Assembly (NCBI GenBank): GCA_029251065.1
Contig: JAQXEB010000300.1
Coordinates: 1 to 6,795, forward strand
DNA length: 6,795 bases
From: Luminiphilus sp.
Lineage (GTDB): Bacteria > Pseudomonadota > Gammaproteobacteria > Pseudomonadales > Halieaceae
Direction: 5' to 3'
Under the pieces are notes generated by a model. The model saw only the letters and a program-made list of their open reading frames with translations. It did not search any database and had not been told where the DNA came from. The position numbers were made by a program, and so were the translations under genes. Positions 1 to 6,587 of the stretch are shown one piece after another (position 1 is the first letter of the stretch; every line of letters starts with the position of its first letter).

Positions 1-347
1 GCGCACAACAGACATTTCAAGGCCTTGTGAGCGGCTGGACCGCACTTGAAGGGACAGTGTCGACAACCGATGACCGGCTGTACACATTCGGCGCACATGA
101 CCTTATCGCTTGGCTGTCAGAGGCGGATGATCGTTTAGATAATATGGCGGTTATTGGCCACAACCCAGCCCTGTCGACGCTTGCCCGATTACTCTGTCCC
201 CAGCTGACGCTCAGCCGTCTTCCCACCGCGGCCTGGCTGTGGTTAAGTTTTGACAGTGTTGCGTGGCGTTCGGTGGTTGATTCACCTGGAAACGCAGAGC
301 TCGTGCGTCTGTGCACGCCCAAAAACGTGGTGGAACAACAGTCATGA
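1..347 (+). CDS. sixA: SixA-like phosphohistidine phosphatase, C-terminal part (5' end outside window)
   Basis: Reading frame starting at base 3 is open to the window edge and gives 114 residues ending in TGA at 345-347. It belongs to the histidine phosphatase (phosphoglycerate mutase-like) superfamily, SixA branch, cytosolic enzymes that remove phosphate from phosphohistidine, classically on Hpt or phosphotransferase proteins. The visible part opens with AQQTF, which matches the tail of the family's SPxxRAxQT block. It then has VIGHNPALSTLARLL, carrying the second conserved histidine, and PTAAWLWLSF followed by a late CTPKNV, as in the C-terminal strand of SixA-type proteins. The N-terminal RHG motif with the phosphorylated histidine lies off the left edge; about 50 residues are missing compared with the usual 150-170. 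An internal GTG at 27 is not a credible start because the homology continues upstream of it. The stop overlaps the nagZ start by ATGA, suggesting co-transcription and coupled translation. The protein target cannot be read from sequence. Confidence 0.85.
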   Translation, partial: AQQTFQGLVSGWTALEGTVSTTDDRLYTFGAHDLIAWLSEADDRLDNMAVIGHNPALSTLARLLCPQLTLSRLPTAAWLWLSFDSVAWRSVVDSPGNAELVRLCTPKNVVEQQS

Positions 348-1360
348 CACCTGTGATTTTCGGTCTAGAGGGTCTGTCCTTAACCCACATAGAGCGCGAT
401 TTTTTCAAAGAAACTCGTCCGTTTGGCTTTATTTTATTTGGCCGAAATGTTGCCGATCGTCAGCAGTTACTGCGATTAACCAGTGAACTGCGTGCGGTAA
501 CGGGTAACGATCAACTCCCCATACTGATCGACCAAGAGGGCGGGCGAGTGGCTCGCATGCAAGCGCCCCAATGGGCGACCTATCCACCCGCGGCTCGCTT
601 TGAGGCGCTCTACCGACGCAACCGTGAGTGGGGTTTGGAGGCTTGCACTCTGAATTACGAGGCGCTTGCGCTTGATTTAGCCGAGGTGGGTATATCCGTG
701 ACCTGCGCGCCCGTACTGGATGTCCCCGTGTTGAACGCCCACGATGTCATTGGCGATCGCGCCTTTTCTCAGGACTCGTCCTCGGTGGCCGCGCTTGGGC
801 GTGCCTGCTTGGTCGGATTAAGCGCCGGCGGTGTCGAGGGAGTCATTAAGCATATTCCCGGTCATGGTCGTTCTGTTGTTGACTCGCACCTGGAACTGCC
901 CCGCGTCGTTGCTGATCAAACGGAGCTTGAGCGCGATTTGGTGCCGTTTAAGGCGCTCAATGACGCCAGTATGGCGATGACGGCCCATGTCATTTATGAG
1001 GCATGGGATTCTCAGCACTGTGCGACGCTCTCCGAGGACGTCATCGGTCGCGTGATTCGCAAGGCCGCTGGGTTTGACGGTTTGCTGATGACAGACGACC
1101 TGGACATGAAGGCTTTATCGGGTGACATCGGTGATTTGGCGGCTCAGTCGCAAGCGGCCGGGTGTGATGTGGTATTGAATTGCTGGGGTAAGATGAACGA
1201 CATGGAGTCCATCGTTAAAAAAATGAGGTCGCCGACTCAGGAGACGCTCACACGAATGCGTCGGGTAAACGACCGCTTGGCCAAGGCGTCGAGTTCGGTG
1301 ACGATTAGCGAGCGGCAACGCGTGCTGAAAGATCGGCGTGATGCACTGTTAGCGTCGTAG
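344..1360 (+). CDS. nagZ: Beta-N-acetylhexosaminidase NagZ (GH3)
   Basis: Predicted 338-residue cytosolic glycoside hydrolase family 3 enzyme. It removes N-acetylglucosamine from GlcNAc-1,6-anhydroMurNAc(-peptide) during peptidoglycan recycling; in many Gram-negatives its products also influence AmpC induction. Visible motifs are ILFGRN (30-35), IDQEGGRVARM (62-72), APVLDVP (122-128), KHIPGHG (169-175) followed by DSH (180-182, the Asp/His general acid-base pair), MTAHVIY (212-218) and MTDDLDM (249-255), in which D251 should be the nucleophile. Length equals the usual single-domain NagZ (about 340) and there is no signal peptide. I chose ATG at 344 because it overlaps the upstream stop (ATGA), has a weak GGTGGA 9 bases before it, and starts the conserved sequence; the longer GTG start at 311 would add 11 unlike residues. 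Its motif wording resembles alphaproteobacterial NagZ more than enterobacterial NagZ (from memory). All catalytic residues are present. Confidence 0.95.
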   Translation: MTPVIFGLEGLSLTHIERDFFKETRPFGFILFGRNVADRQQLLRLTSELRAVTGNDQLPILIDQEGGRVARMQAPQWATYPPAARFEALYRRNREWGLEACTLNYEALALDLAEVGISVTCAPVLDVPVLNAHDVIGDRAFSQDSSSVAALGRACLVGLSAGGVEGVIKHIPGHGRSVVDSHLELPRVVADQTELERDLVPFKALNDASMAMTAHVIYEAWDSQHCATLSEDVIGRVIRKAAGFDGLLMTDDLDMKALSGDIGDLAAQSQAAGCDVVLNCWGKMNDMESIVKKMRSPTQETLTRMRRVNDRLAKASSSVTISERQRVLKDRRDALLAS

Positions 1361-1444
1361 GCGCCGAGTCAATTGATGATGGATGGCCTTTAAGAATCTA
1401 AACCGTGCCAGCATTTTTAAGTCCATGAGAAGAGACTGACACTA

Positions 1445-1759
1445 ATGAAGACTGAAATGACCTCTGTTATGAGGAGAAGTGCACGGCACGGGCTAGGGGT
1501 TGGCGTCATCGTGTTGTTGTCTGGATGTGCGTCGCCGATCGACCTGCTCACCACCAAGCCCAGCGCTCAATCGGGTGCTACAGGGGTGACAACTCAAACG
1601 ACGACCTGTGAAACACCGCGTCCGCGGATTTGCACCATGGAGTACAAGCCCGTCTGTGCCGTCATGGCGTCAGGCTTAATAAGGACGTACCCTTCGGCTT
1701 GTAATGCCTGTGCTGACGTTTCTGTCAGTGAGTGGCGGCCCGAACCCTGCGAGGAGTAA
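1445..1759 (+). CDS. Small lipoprotein with Kazal-type domain
   Basis: Encodes 104 residues. A basic N-region (MRRSARHG, from residue 9) and a short hydrophobic stretch lead to the lipobox LLSGC, so C28 should be lipid-modified after signal peptidase II cleavage. Ala at +2 predicts sorting to the outer membrane. A Thr/Ser/Pro-rich linker (about 30-54) precedes a C-terminal module with exactly six cysteines (55, 63, 71, 86, 89, 102), including PVCA, TYPSACNAC and a final W-x3-PC. This fits a Kazal-type inhibitor or follistatin-like domain, though the C3-C4 loop has 14 residues rather than the classical 10. Family knowledge suggests serine-protease inhibition, but the bacterial role is unknown. 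ATG 1445 is preceded by GAGAAGAGA (1427-1435); ATG 1457 (M5) and ATG 1469 (M9) are alternative starts that also keep the signal peptide. Its last codons contain the ribosome-binding site of the following symporter gene, so the two are probably co-expressed. Confidence 0.85.
   Translation: MKTEMTSVMRRSARHGLGVGVIVLLSGCASPIDLLTTKPSAQSGATGVTTQTTTCETPRPRICTMEYKPVCAVMASGLIRTYPSACNACADVSVSEWRPEPCEE
1751..1756 (+). promoter_or_regulatory. Shine-Dalgarno of the symporter gene, embedded in the lipoprotein gene
   Basis: GAGGAG lies 5 bases before ATG 1762 and forms the last two sense codons (Glu-Glu) of the Kazal lipoprotein gene, directly before its TAA. It decides the symporter start: the upstream in-frame GTG at 1732 would put 10 unrelated residues before the conserved MSLTNRILLAM start and has no such site. 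Confidence 0.8.
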
Positions 1760-1761
1760 AA

Positions 1762-3072
1762 ATGTCATTAACCAATCGAATTTTATTGGCCATGGTCTTG
1801 GGAATCGGTCTGGGGTCGGTGCTTGAAATCACACTGGCGTCCTTAAGCCCCGAGAGTGGACTCTATGGCTTTCTCTACAACGGACTGGTCATGGGCGTGT
1901 TTGATGTGCTTGGCCGCATATTTATTGCGTCGTTGAAGCTTTTGGTCGTACCGCTCGTCTTAGTGTCGCTTATTTGCGGCATGGCTGCCCTAGGGGCCAG
2001 CAGTCGCATGGGGCCTATCGCGGGAAAGACACTGGGACTTTATTTGGTGACAACCTGTATCGCCGTGACCTTAGGATTGGCGATTGCCTTAGCGGTCGGA
2101 CCGGGAGAGGGTGTCAATGCGGTCGCAAGCTCTGACTTCGTTGCAAAAGAAGCGCCGCCGATCAAAGAAACACTGATCAATATTTTCCCAACGAACCCAG
2201 TTGCGGCGATGGCTGAGGGCAATATGCTGCAAGTCATCGTGTTTGCATTGTTGGTTGGATTTGCCCTGACGCGCGCGGGCGCTGCCGGTGAGCGCTTAAT
2301 CGCGTGGTTCCAGGACATGGAAGTTGTCGTTATGAAAATGGTGGGTGTTCTGATAGAGCTGGCACCCTACGGTGTTTTTGCACTGTTGACTAAGCTGTTT
2401 GCGACCATGGGATTTGGGACTATTTTTGATCTTGCAGCGTACTTTTTTACCTTGCTTGGCGTCCTCCTGTTCCACGGATTTGTCGTTTACGGTTTGGTAC
2501 TGCGAACGCTCACTCCCTTATCACCGTCTATGCTTCGACAAAAAATGCGCCGAGTGTGGGCCTTTGCGTTTTCGACATCCTCGTCAGGGGCGACGTTACC
2601 TGTGACATTGCGAACGGTTGAAAAACGTCTGGGTGTTAATAAGAGTGTTGCTGGATTTGCGGTGCCTCTGGGGGCGACGATCAATATGGATGGGACTGCG
2701 ATTATGCAGGGCGTCGCGACCGTCTTTATTGCGCAGGTTTACGGCATTGATCTGACGAGTTCGCAGCTCCTGATGGTGGTGCTTACCGCAACCCTTGCGT
2801 CGATTGGAACCGCTGCAGTGCCCAGTGCAGGTCTCATTATGCTCTCACTCGTTCTCACGCAAGCAGGGCTTCCAGTAGAGGGGATTGCGCTTATATTGGG
2901 TGTTGACCGACTGCTGGACATGGTGCGAACAGCCGTGAATGTCACAGGCGACGCCACGGTTTCGACCGTGGTGGCCTACCACGAGGGTCAGCTGGATGAA
3001 GTGGTCTTCAACGACCCGAACGCGGACCTTGACGAGACCGCGACGGGTGATTCGTCGGAGACTGCGTCATGA
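1762..3072 (+). CDS. Dicarboxylate/amino acid:cation symporter (DAACS family, GltPh/EAAT-like)
   Basis: Predicted 436-residue inner-membrane secondary transporter of the glutamate transporter (SLC1/DAACS) family. The sequence shows the scaffold helices, then hairpin HP1 with SSSGATLPVT (273-282), the helix 7 motif NMDGT (308-312), hairpin HP2 with ASIGTAAVPSAG (346-357), and helix 8 DMVRTAVNVTGD (386-397). D386, R389, T390 and N393 match substrate-binding D394, R397, T398 and N401 of archaeal GltPh. The helix 8 arginine argues for an acidic substrate such as aspartate, glutamate or a C4-dicarboxylate rather than a neutral amino acid. NMDGT, rather than the NLDG of proton-coupled GltP/DctA, together with TLPVT in HP1, suggests Na+ coupling; this is inference. 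The C-terminal 30 residues are hydrophilic and acidic and probably cytoplasmic. Start at ATG 1762 is set by GAGGAG five bases upstream. The stop overlaps gloC by ATGA. Exact substrate is unproven. Confidence 0.93.
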   Translation: MSLTNRILLAMVLGIGLGSVLEITLASLSPESGLYGFLYNGLVMGVFDVLGRIFIASLKLLVVPLVLVSLICGMAALGASSRMGPIAGKTLGLYLVTTCIAVTLGLAIALAVGPGEGVNAVASSDFVAKEAPPIKETLINIFPTNPVAAMAEGNMLQVIVFALLVGFALTRAGAAGERLIAWFQDMEVVVMKMVGVLIELAPYGVFALLTKLFATMGFGTIFDLAAYFFTLLGVLLFHGFVVYGLVLRTLTPLSPSMLRQKMRRVWAFAFSTSSSGATLPVTLRTVEKRLGVNKSVAGFAVPLGATINMDGTAIMQGVATVFIAQVYGIDLTSSQLLMVVLTATLASIGTAAVPSAGLIMLSLVLTQAGLPVEGIALILGVDRLLDMVRTAVNVTGDATVSTVVAYHEGQLDEVVFNDPNADLDETATGDSSETAS

Positions 3073-3719
3073 GCCTGTCTGTCTCGGTTGTCCCCGTGAC
3101 CCCCTATCAGCAAAATTGCTCCGTCATTAAGTGCAATGAGACGGGGTTAGCCGCGGTCGTTGATCCCGGTGGCGACATCGATCTGATTCAAGCCGCCATC
3201 GAGAAGATGGAGGCAAAAGTGGAGAAGATTTTGTTGACGCATGGGCATATGGATCATTGCGCTGCGGCTGATGTGCTGAGGAAGCAGTGGGGTGTTCCGA
3301 TCGAAGGACCGGAGGAAGCAGATCGGTTTTGGATTGATAATTTGCCGAAGTGGTGCGAGATGTCGGGTTTCCCAACCGCGGAGGCTTTTGAGCCCGATCG
3401 ATGGTTAGTTGATGGCGAGACGGTCACCGTCGGCAATCTTGAGCTGGCCGTCATCCATTGCCCCGGACACACGCCTGGCCACGTTGTTTTCTACGACACA
3501 AAACAGCAGTTCGCGTGGGTTGGTGACGTCATATTTGCGGGCTCTATCGGTCGAACTGACTTCCCGATGGGTAATCATGATCAGTTAATTCATTCGATTA
3601 GAGAGAAGTTGTTTCCCCTTGGTGACAACGTGCAGTTCCTTCCAGGACATGGGCCAGACTCAACGTTTGGACGAGAACGCGCGTCTAACCCGTTCGTGGC
3701 GGATACGCGTTTTGGTTAG
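3069..3719 (+). CDS. gloC: Hydroxyacylglutathione hydrolase GloC (YcbL-type glyoxalase II, MBL fold)
   Basis: Encodes 216 residues, against 215 in E. coli YcbL/GloC, and the wording is close along its length: PVTPYQQNCSVI (10-20 region), VDPGGD (31-36), HCPGHTPGHVVF (130-141), DFPMGNHDQLI (164-174) and LPGHGPDST (191-199). The metal centre is visible: H58, H60, D62 and H63 in THGHMDH, then H134, bridging D153 and H194, as expected for a dinuclear metallo-beta-lactamase-fold hydrolase. The known activity of the family is hydrolysis of S-lactoylglutathione to D-lactate and glutathione in methylglyoxal detoxification, in the cytosol. It lacks the long C-terminal substrate domain of classical glyoxalase II (GloB), which is normal for this short class. 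ATG 3069 overlaps the symporter stop and has GGAG at 3057-3060, 8 bases upstream. It is the last gene of the plus-strand cluster and meets a convergent gene 16 bases beyond its stop. Confidence 0.93.
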   Translation: MSLSVSVVPVTPYQQNCSVIKCNETGLAAVVDPGGDIDLIQAAIEKMEAKVEKILLTHGHMDHCAAADVLRKQWGVPIEGPEEADRFWIDNLPKWCEMSGFPTAEAFEPDRWLVDGETVTVGNLELAVIHCPGHTPGHVVFYDTKQQFAWVGDVIFAGSIGRTDFPMGNHDQLIHSIREKLFPLGDNVQFLPGHGPDSTFGRERASNPFVADTRFG

Positions 3720-3735
3720 TCAATAACACCCGGCA

Positions 3736-4812
3736 TTACGCCGCTACGAAGCCTTTCCAAGACGCCATATAATCGATGAATGTTGGGCTTAGCCCTTGAC
3801 TCGCAAGGTGATCGCGCGACACCGGTAAATCCAACATTTTAAAGGCTGGATTTGACAAGGCTTGTGCAGGGAAGTCAGCGTGAACAACGGCTGCTCGACC
3901 TATAATGACAAAGTCGAGTCCGTGTTCGATCGCACGCTCACAGTCAAGCGCAGAATAGAGTTTACCGGCAGCGCCAAGGGCTACACCCTTGCGTGGCAGG
4001 TCGGCGAAAATTTTAAGCAGCGATGCGCCTAAAAACGCCTCGTCGCTTGCATCCTTAAACACATCCCACAGCGACATGTCGAGGTAGTCAATGCGTGGAT
4101 CGACTAAAAGATCTGCCGCTAGATCGCGAATTTCCTCTGTCCGCTGGCCAAAACGCTCCGGTGAGAGGCGCACACCCAGACTGAAGGCTCGACCGCAGGA
4201 TTGATTGATACCGGCAATAATATCCATAAGGGGCTTCGCACGCTTCTCAGGTGAGCCGCCGTAGGCATCATCACGCCGATTCAATTCGGGGCTTAAGAAC
4301 TGCGCAAGTAAGTAACCGTGTGCACCGTGGAGCTGCACGCCGTCAAAGCCTGCTTTCTGGCAGCGAACAGCGGCCGCTATACAGTCCTCAATAAACCCCT
4401 CCACTTCCTCAACCGTCATCGCCTTTGATCCTGTGGCCTCATCGTCAGACGGGCACATGGGCGTGTCGTCGCAATAGCTACCCAGCGCGCGCATACCACC
4501 ATGATGAAGCTGAACCACCGCGTGACTGCCCTGTGCCTTGATGCCTTGAGCCAAACGCTGGAGACCCTGCATATGCTGATCGTCGTGGGCGCCTAATTGA
4601 CCGGGGAAGCCAACCCCTCGATGCTGCACCGAGGTGGCACAGGTCATGGTCAGGCCAAAGCCCCCTTGGGCACGTCGGGTCAGCCAATGATATTCATCGT
4701 CGCTCAAGACGCCGTCTGCGCCACTTTGAAGGTTCGTCAAGGCGGCCAACATGTATCGATTATCGATCGTCGTACCGTTAGCAAAAGTGAATGAAGACGA
4801 TAAAGCGCTCAT
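3736..4812 (-). CDS. Old Yellow Enzyme family NAD(P)H:flavin oxidoreductase (ene-reductase-like)
   Basis: Predicted 358-residue cytosolic FMN enzyme with a single TIM barrel and no extra Fe-S/FAD domain (those fusions are about 650 residues). It shows GGFGLTMT (50-57), VQLHHGG (100-106), the substrate-anion pair in LHGAHGYLLAQFLSP (H162 and H165, with Y167 after them), NRRDDAYGGSPEKR (178-191), GVRLSPE (213-219) and the FMN-phosphate strand VIIGRAAVVHADFP (302-315). Family members reduce activated C=C bonds or related acceptors with NAD(P)H; the physiological substrate here is unknown. The N-terminal segment reads LAALTNLQS, with Thr where YqjM-class enzymes have their redox-tuning cysteine (C26 of YqjM), so it is a variant subgroup rather than a classical YqjM or XenA. 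ATG is at 4812-4810, preceded by a weak GGGG 5 bases away. It follows the amidohydrolase gene by 14 bases, which supports one transcript. Confidence 0.9.
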   Translation of the reverse strand: MSALSSSFTFANGTTIDNRYMLAALTNLQSGADGVLSDDEYHWLTRRAQGGFGLTMTCATSVQHRGVGFPGQLGAHDDQHMQGLQRLAQGIKAQGSHAVVQLHHGGMRALGSYCDDTPMCPSDDEATGSKAMTVEEVEGFIEDCIAAAVRCQKAGFDGVQLHGAHGYLLAQFLSPELNRRDDAYGGSPEKRAKPLMDIIAGINQSCGRAFSLGVRLSPERFGQRTEEIRDLAADLLVDPRIDYLDMSLWDVFKDASDEAFLGASLLKIFADLPRKGVALGAAGKLYSALDCERAIEHGLDFVIIGRAAVVHADFPAQALSNPAFKMLDLPVSRDHLASQGLSPTFIDYMASWKGFVAA

Positions 4813-4826
4813 AAAAACCCCAATAA

Positions 4827-6530
4827 TTAATTTTGGTGTGCAATGCCCGCGAAGACAGTACCGATCACCTTGATCGATCGCAATTGATTTATGGGCACCG
4901 ACAGGGGATCGTCGGAAAGAATGGCAAAATCAGCGGCTTTCCCCGCACGAATGGAGCCGATGCTATTTTCCAGACCCAGAATCCACGCGGCATCAATAGT
5001 GACGGCTTTCAAGGCACCCATACGCGTCATGCGCTCTGCTTGGCCGGTGCGCTCCCCCGATAGATTTTCTCGAGCAACCGCGGTCCACATCAATGTCAGT
5101 GGCGATAATGGGGCCATAGGACTGTCGGAGTGCAATCCTATTGGAACCCCTTTCTTCTCGAGTGATCCGAGGCGAACCATCTGTGGTCCACGATCAGGTC
5201 CAAGCCAGTCCCCGCTGTACATTTCGGAGAGTATGTAGTGATAGTAGGGATTGGCAGAAACAGCAGCGCCCAGGGCGGCAAGTTTTCGATTTTGGTCTTC
5301 GGTACTGTAGGCAAAGTGCTCAAGCGTCATCCGGTGATCGCGCTTGGGGTTTTCTGCGAGCAGGTATTCTAAGAGTTCAATAAACCGAGCCGTTGCCGCA
5401 TCGCCGTTGCTGTGTGCGTGGAGCTGAAAACCCGCCTCCCAAAACCGCTCTGCAAAGGCCTTGAGATTCGGAACATCGACCATCCAAACACCGCTGTGAC
5501 CGTCGAGATAACCCGGTGCACCCATTTGAGACAGCCCAGAGAATATCGCGCCGTCAATCATGAGTTTGAAGTGGTTGCCCACTGCCACTCGTTCGGTGTT
5601 CAGTGCCTGCCACTCTCGAACTTCATCGAGGGCTTCCTGAGGTGATTTACCTCGTGTCATAAAGTCCGTGATGATCGGCGTGAGCAATACACGCACGCCC
5701 ACTGGGTCTGAGGCAACGGCCGCTTTCACGGCCTTAATTTCAGCAACCGGATTGCCAAAGATGCCCGTACCCATGTCAGCGGCGGTGGTCACGCCAGATT
5801 CGTGCATCATGGCGAGGAAATTTCGCATGCCACGTCCGTAGCGAGTGGGCTCAAATAAGAAACCCATTTTTGGGAATACAGCGCGCAGACCAAGCTCATA
5901 AAAATGACCTCGCTCCCAGTTGGCACCCTCCTCAACGGCCTCAGCGTCAGCTTCAGTTACCCCGAGTAATGCCCAAGCCGCATCGTTACCCACAATTTCG
6001 TGAAAGGAGCGGTGCCAAATCATGACGGGCGTGTCGCCAAACCAAGCGTTCAAGTCCTCGCGCCAGACAGGGCCGTGCCACAGCGGATGGTGACCGAAAG
6101 CAATAAATGGAATGCCGGGCGTATCATTCTGCGCCACCAGCTCGTGCAGTTTTTTACGATAATCTTGGGGTGTTTTAGCGCCGGGGAAATCGCCTGTTGG
6201 CAGGCGCCAATCATCAGGTGCAAGAAACGGAAACTGAGTAAGCACTGCCGGTAACGTGGGGTGAACGTGTGGGTCGATAAACCCCGGTGTGATGATTGAT
6301 TGCTCAAACTGCCGATCAATTCTTGCGCTGCGGGCTGCAATGAGCGCTTTAAGTGAGTCGAGCGAACCTACCGCAAGGACCTTCCCGTCTTCCACGGCAA
6401 CGGCAGTCGCCTCGGGTAGCGCAGGCTCCATTGTGCGGACAAGCTTGGCGGTGTAGACCACCGTCTCTGCACTCACTGTTTGGATCAGACTCAACAGTGA
6501 AGACAGCATAATTATTGTTATGACGCGCAT
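4827..6530 (-). CDS. Exported YtcJ-type amidohydrolase (amidohydrolase family 3)
   Basis: Predicted 567-residue metal-dependent hydrolase. The N-terminus is a likely Sec signal peptide: MR followed by a hydrophobic core and cleavage after TVSA (about residue 21), so the mature enzyme should be periplasmic. The fold order matches amidohydrolase family 3/YtcJ: N-terminal small domain (TAVAVEDGKVLAVGS), TPGFIDPHVHP (81-91; metal ligands H88, H90), FKLMIDGAIFSG (321-332; K322 is the probable carbamylated lysine), HAHSNGD (371-377), LEHFAY (403-408; H405), LHSDSP (466-471; catalytic D469), and the C-terminal IRAGKAADFAILSDDPL. All expected ligands are present and the length is typical. Relatives include N-substituted formamide deformylase and many uncharacterised enzymes, so the substrate is not predictable. 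ATG at 6530-6528 is supported by AAGGGG 7 bases upstream and by the signal peptide starting there. It lies between the M48 gene end and the flavin oxidoreductase gene, all on the same strand. Confidence 0.9.
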   Translation of the reverse strand: MRVITIIMLSSLLSLIQTVSAETVVYTAKLVRTMEPALPEATAVAVEDGKVLAVGSLDSLKALIAARSARIDRQFEQSIITPGFIDPHVHPTLPAVLTQFPFLAPDDWRLPTGDFPGAKTPQDYRKKLHELVAQNDTPGIPFIAFGHHPLWHGPVWREDLNAWFGDTPVMIWHRSFHEIVGNDAAWALLGVTEADAEAVEEGANWERGHFYELGLRAVFPKMGFLFEPTRYGRGMRNFLAMMHESGVTTAADMGTGIFGNPVAEIKAVKAAVASDPVGVRVLLTPIITDFMTRGKSPQEALDEVREWQALNTERVAVGNHFKLMIDGAIFSGLSQMGAPGYLDGHSGVWMVDVPNLKAFAERFWEAGFQLHAHSNGDAATARFIELLEYLLAENPKRDHRMTLEHFAYSTEDQNRKLAALGAAVSANPYYHYILSEMYSGDWLGPDRGPQMVRLGSLEKKGVPIGLHSDSPMAPLSPLTLMWTAVARENLSGERTGQAERMTRMGALKAVTIDAAWILGLENSIGSIRAGKAADFAILSDDPLSVPINQLRSIKVIGTVFAGIAHQN

Positions 6531-6537
6531 GATATTT

Positions 6538-6543
6538 CCCCTT
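6538..6543 (-). promoter_or_regulatory. Shine-Dalgarno of the amidohydrolase gene
   Basis: On the minus strand AAGGGG precedes the ATG at 6530 by 7 bases. It is a clear site and supports the chosen start, which also begins a well-formed signal peptide. Confidence 0.65.
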
Positions 6544-6587
6544 ATTGCTGCGCCATCATGTCACGAAATCCAGATCAAGCAGAGCGC

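Noticed and set aside
17..322. Open frame of 101 codons on the minus strand opposite the sixA fragment
   Set aside because: Fully antisense to a frame with clear SixA homology; its translation shows no recognisable domain and looks like a shadow.
311..343. GTG at 311 as an extended nagZ start
   Set aside because: Adds 11 residues unlike the family and increases overlap with sixA; ATG 344 fits the ATGA overlap and NagZ length.
1373..1402. Possible promoter before the Kazal lipoprotein gene (TTGATG, then TCTAAA 18 bases later)
   Set aside because: The -10 matches only 4 of 6 and the spacing is slightly long; chance matches this good are common. The 84-base gap 1361-1444 may well hold a promoter, but I cannot locate it reliably.
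1401..1422. T-run (GCATTTTTAA) as a terminator after nagZ
   Set aside because: No GC-rich inverted repeat precedes the T-run.
4891..5238. Open frame of 115 codons on the plus strand inside the amidohydrolase gene
   Set aside because: Antisense to a complete, motif-rich amidohydrolase; no recognisable domain, so a shadow.
6050..6340. Open frame of 96 codons on the minus strand inside the amidohydrolase gene
   Set aside because: Different frame of the same strand, overlapping the conserved N-terminal half of the amidohydrolase; no family signature.
6531..6587. Terminator or promoter between the M48 gene end and the amidohydrolase gene
   Set aside because: GCGC-containing segments do not form a good stem with a T-tract, and no convincing -35/-10 pair is visible in the 57 bases.
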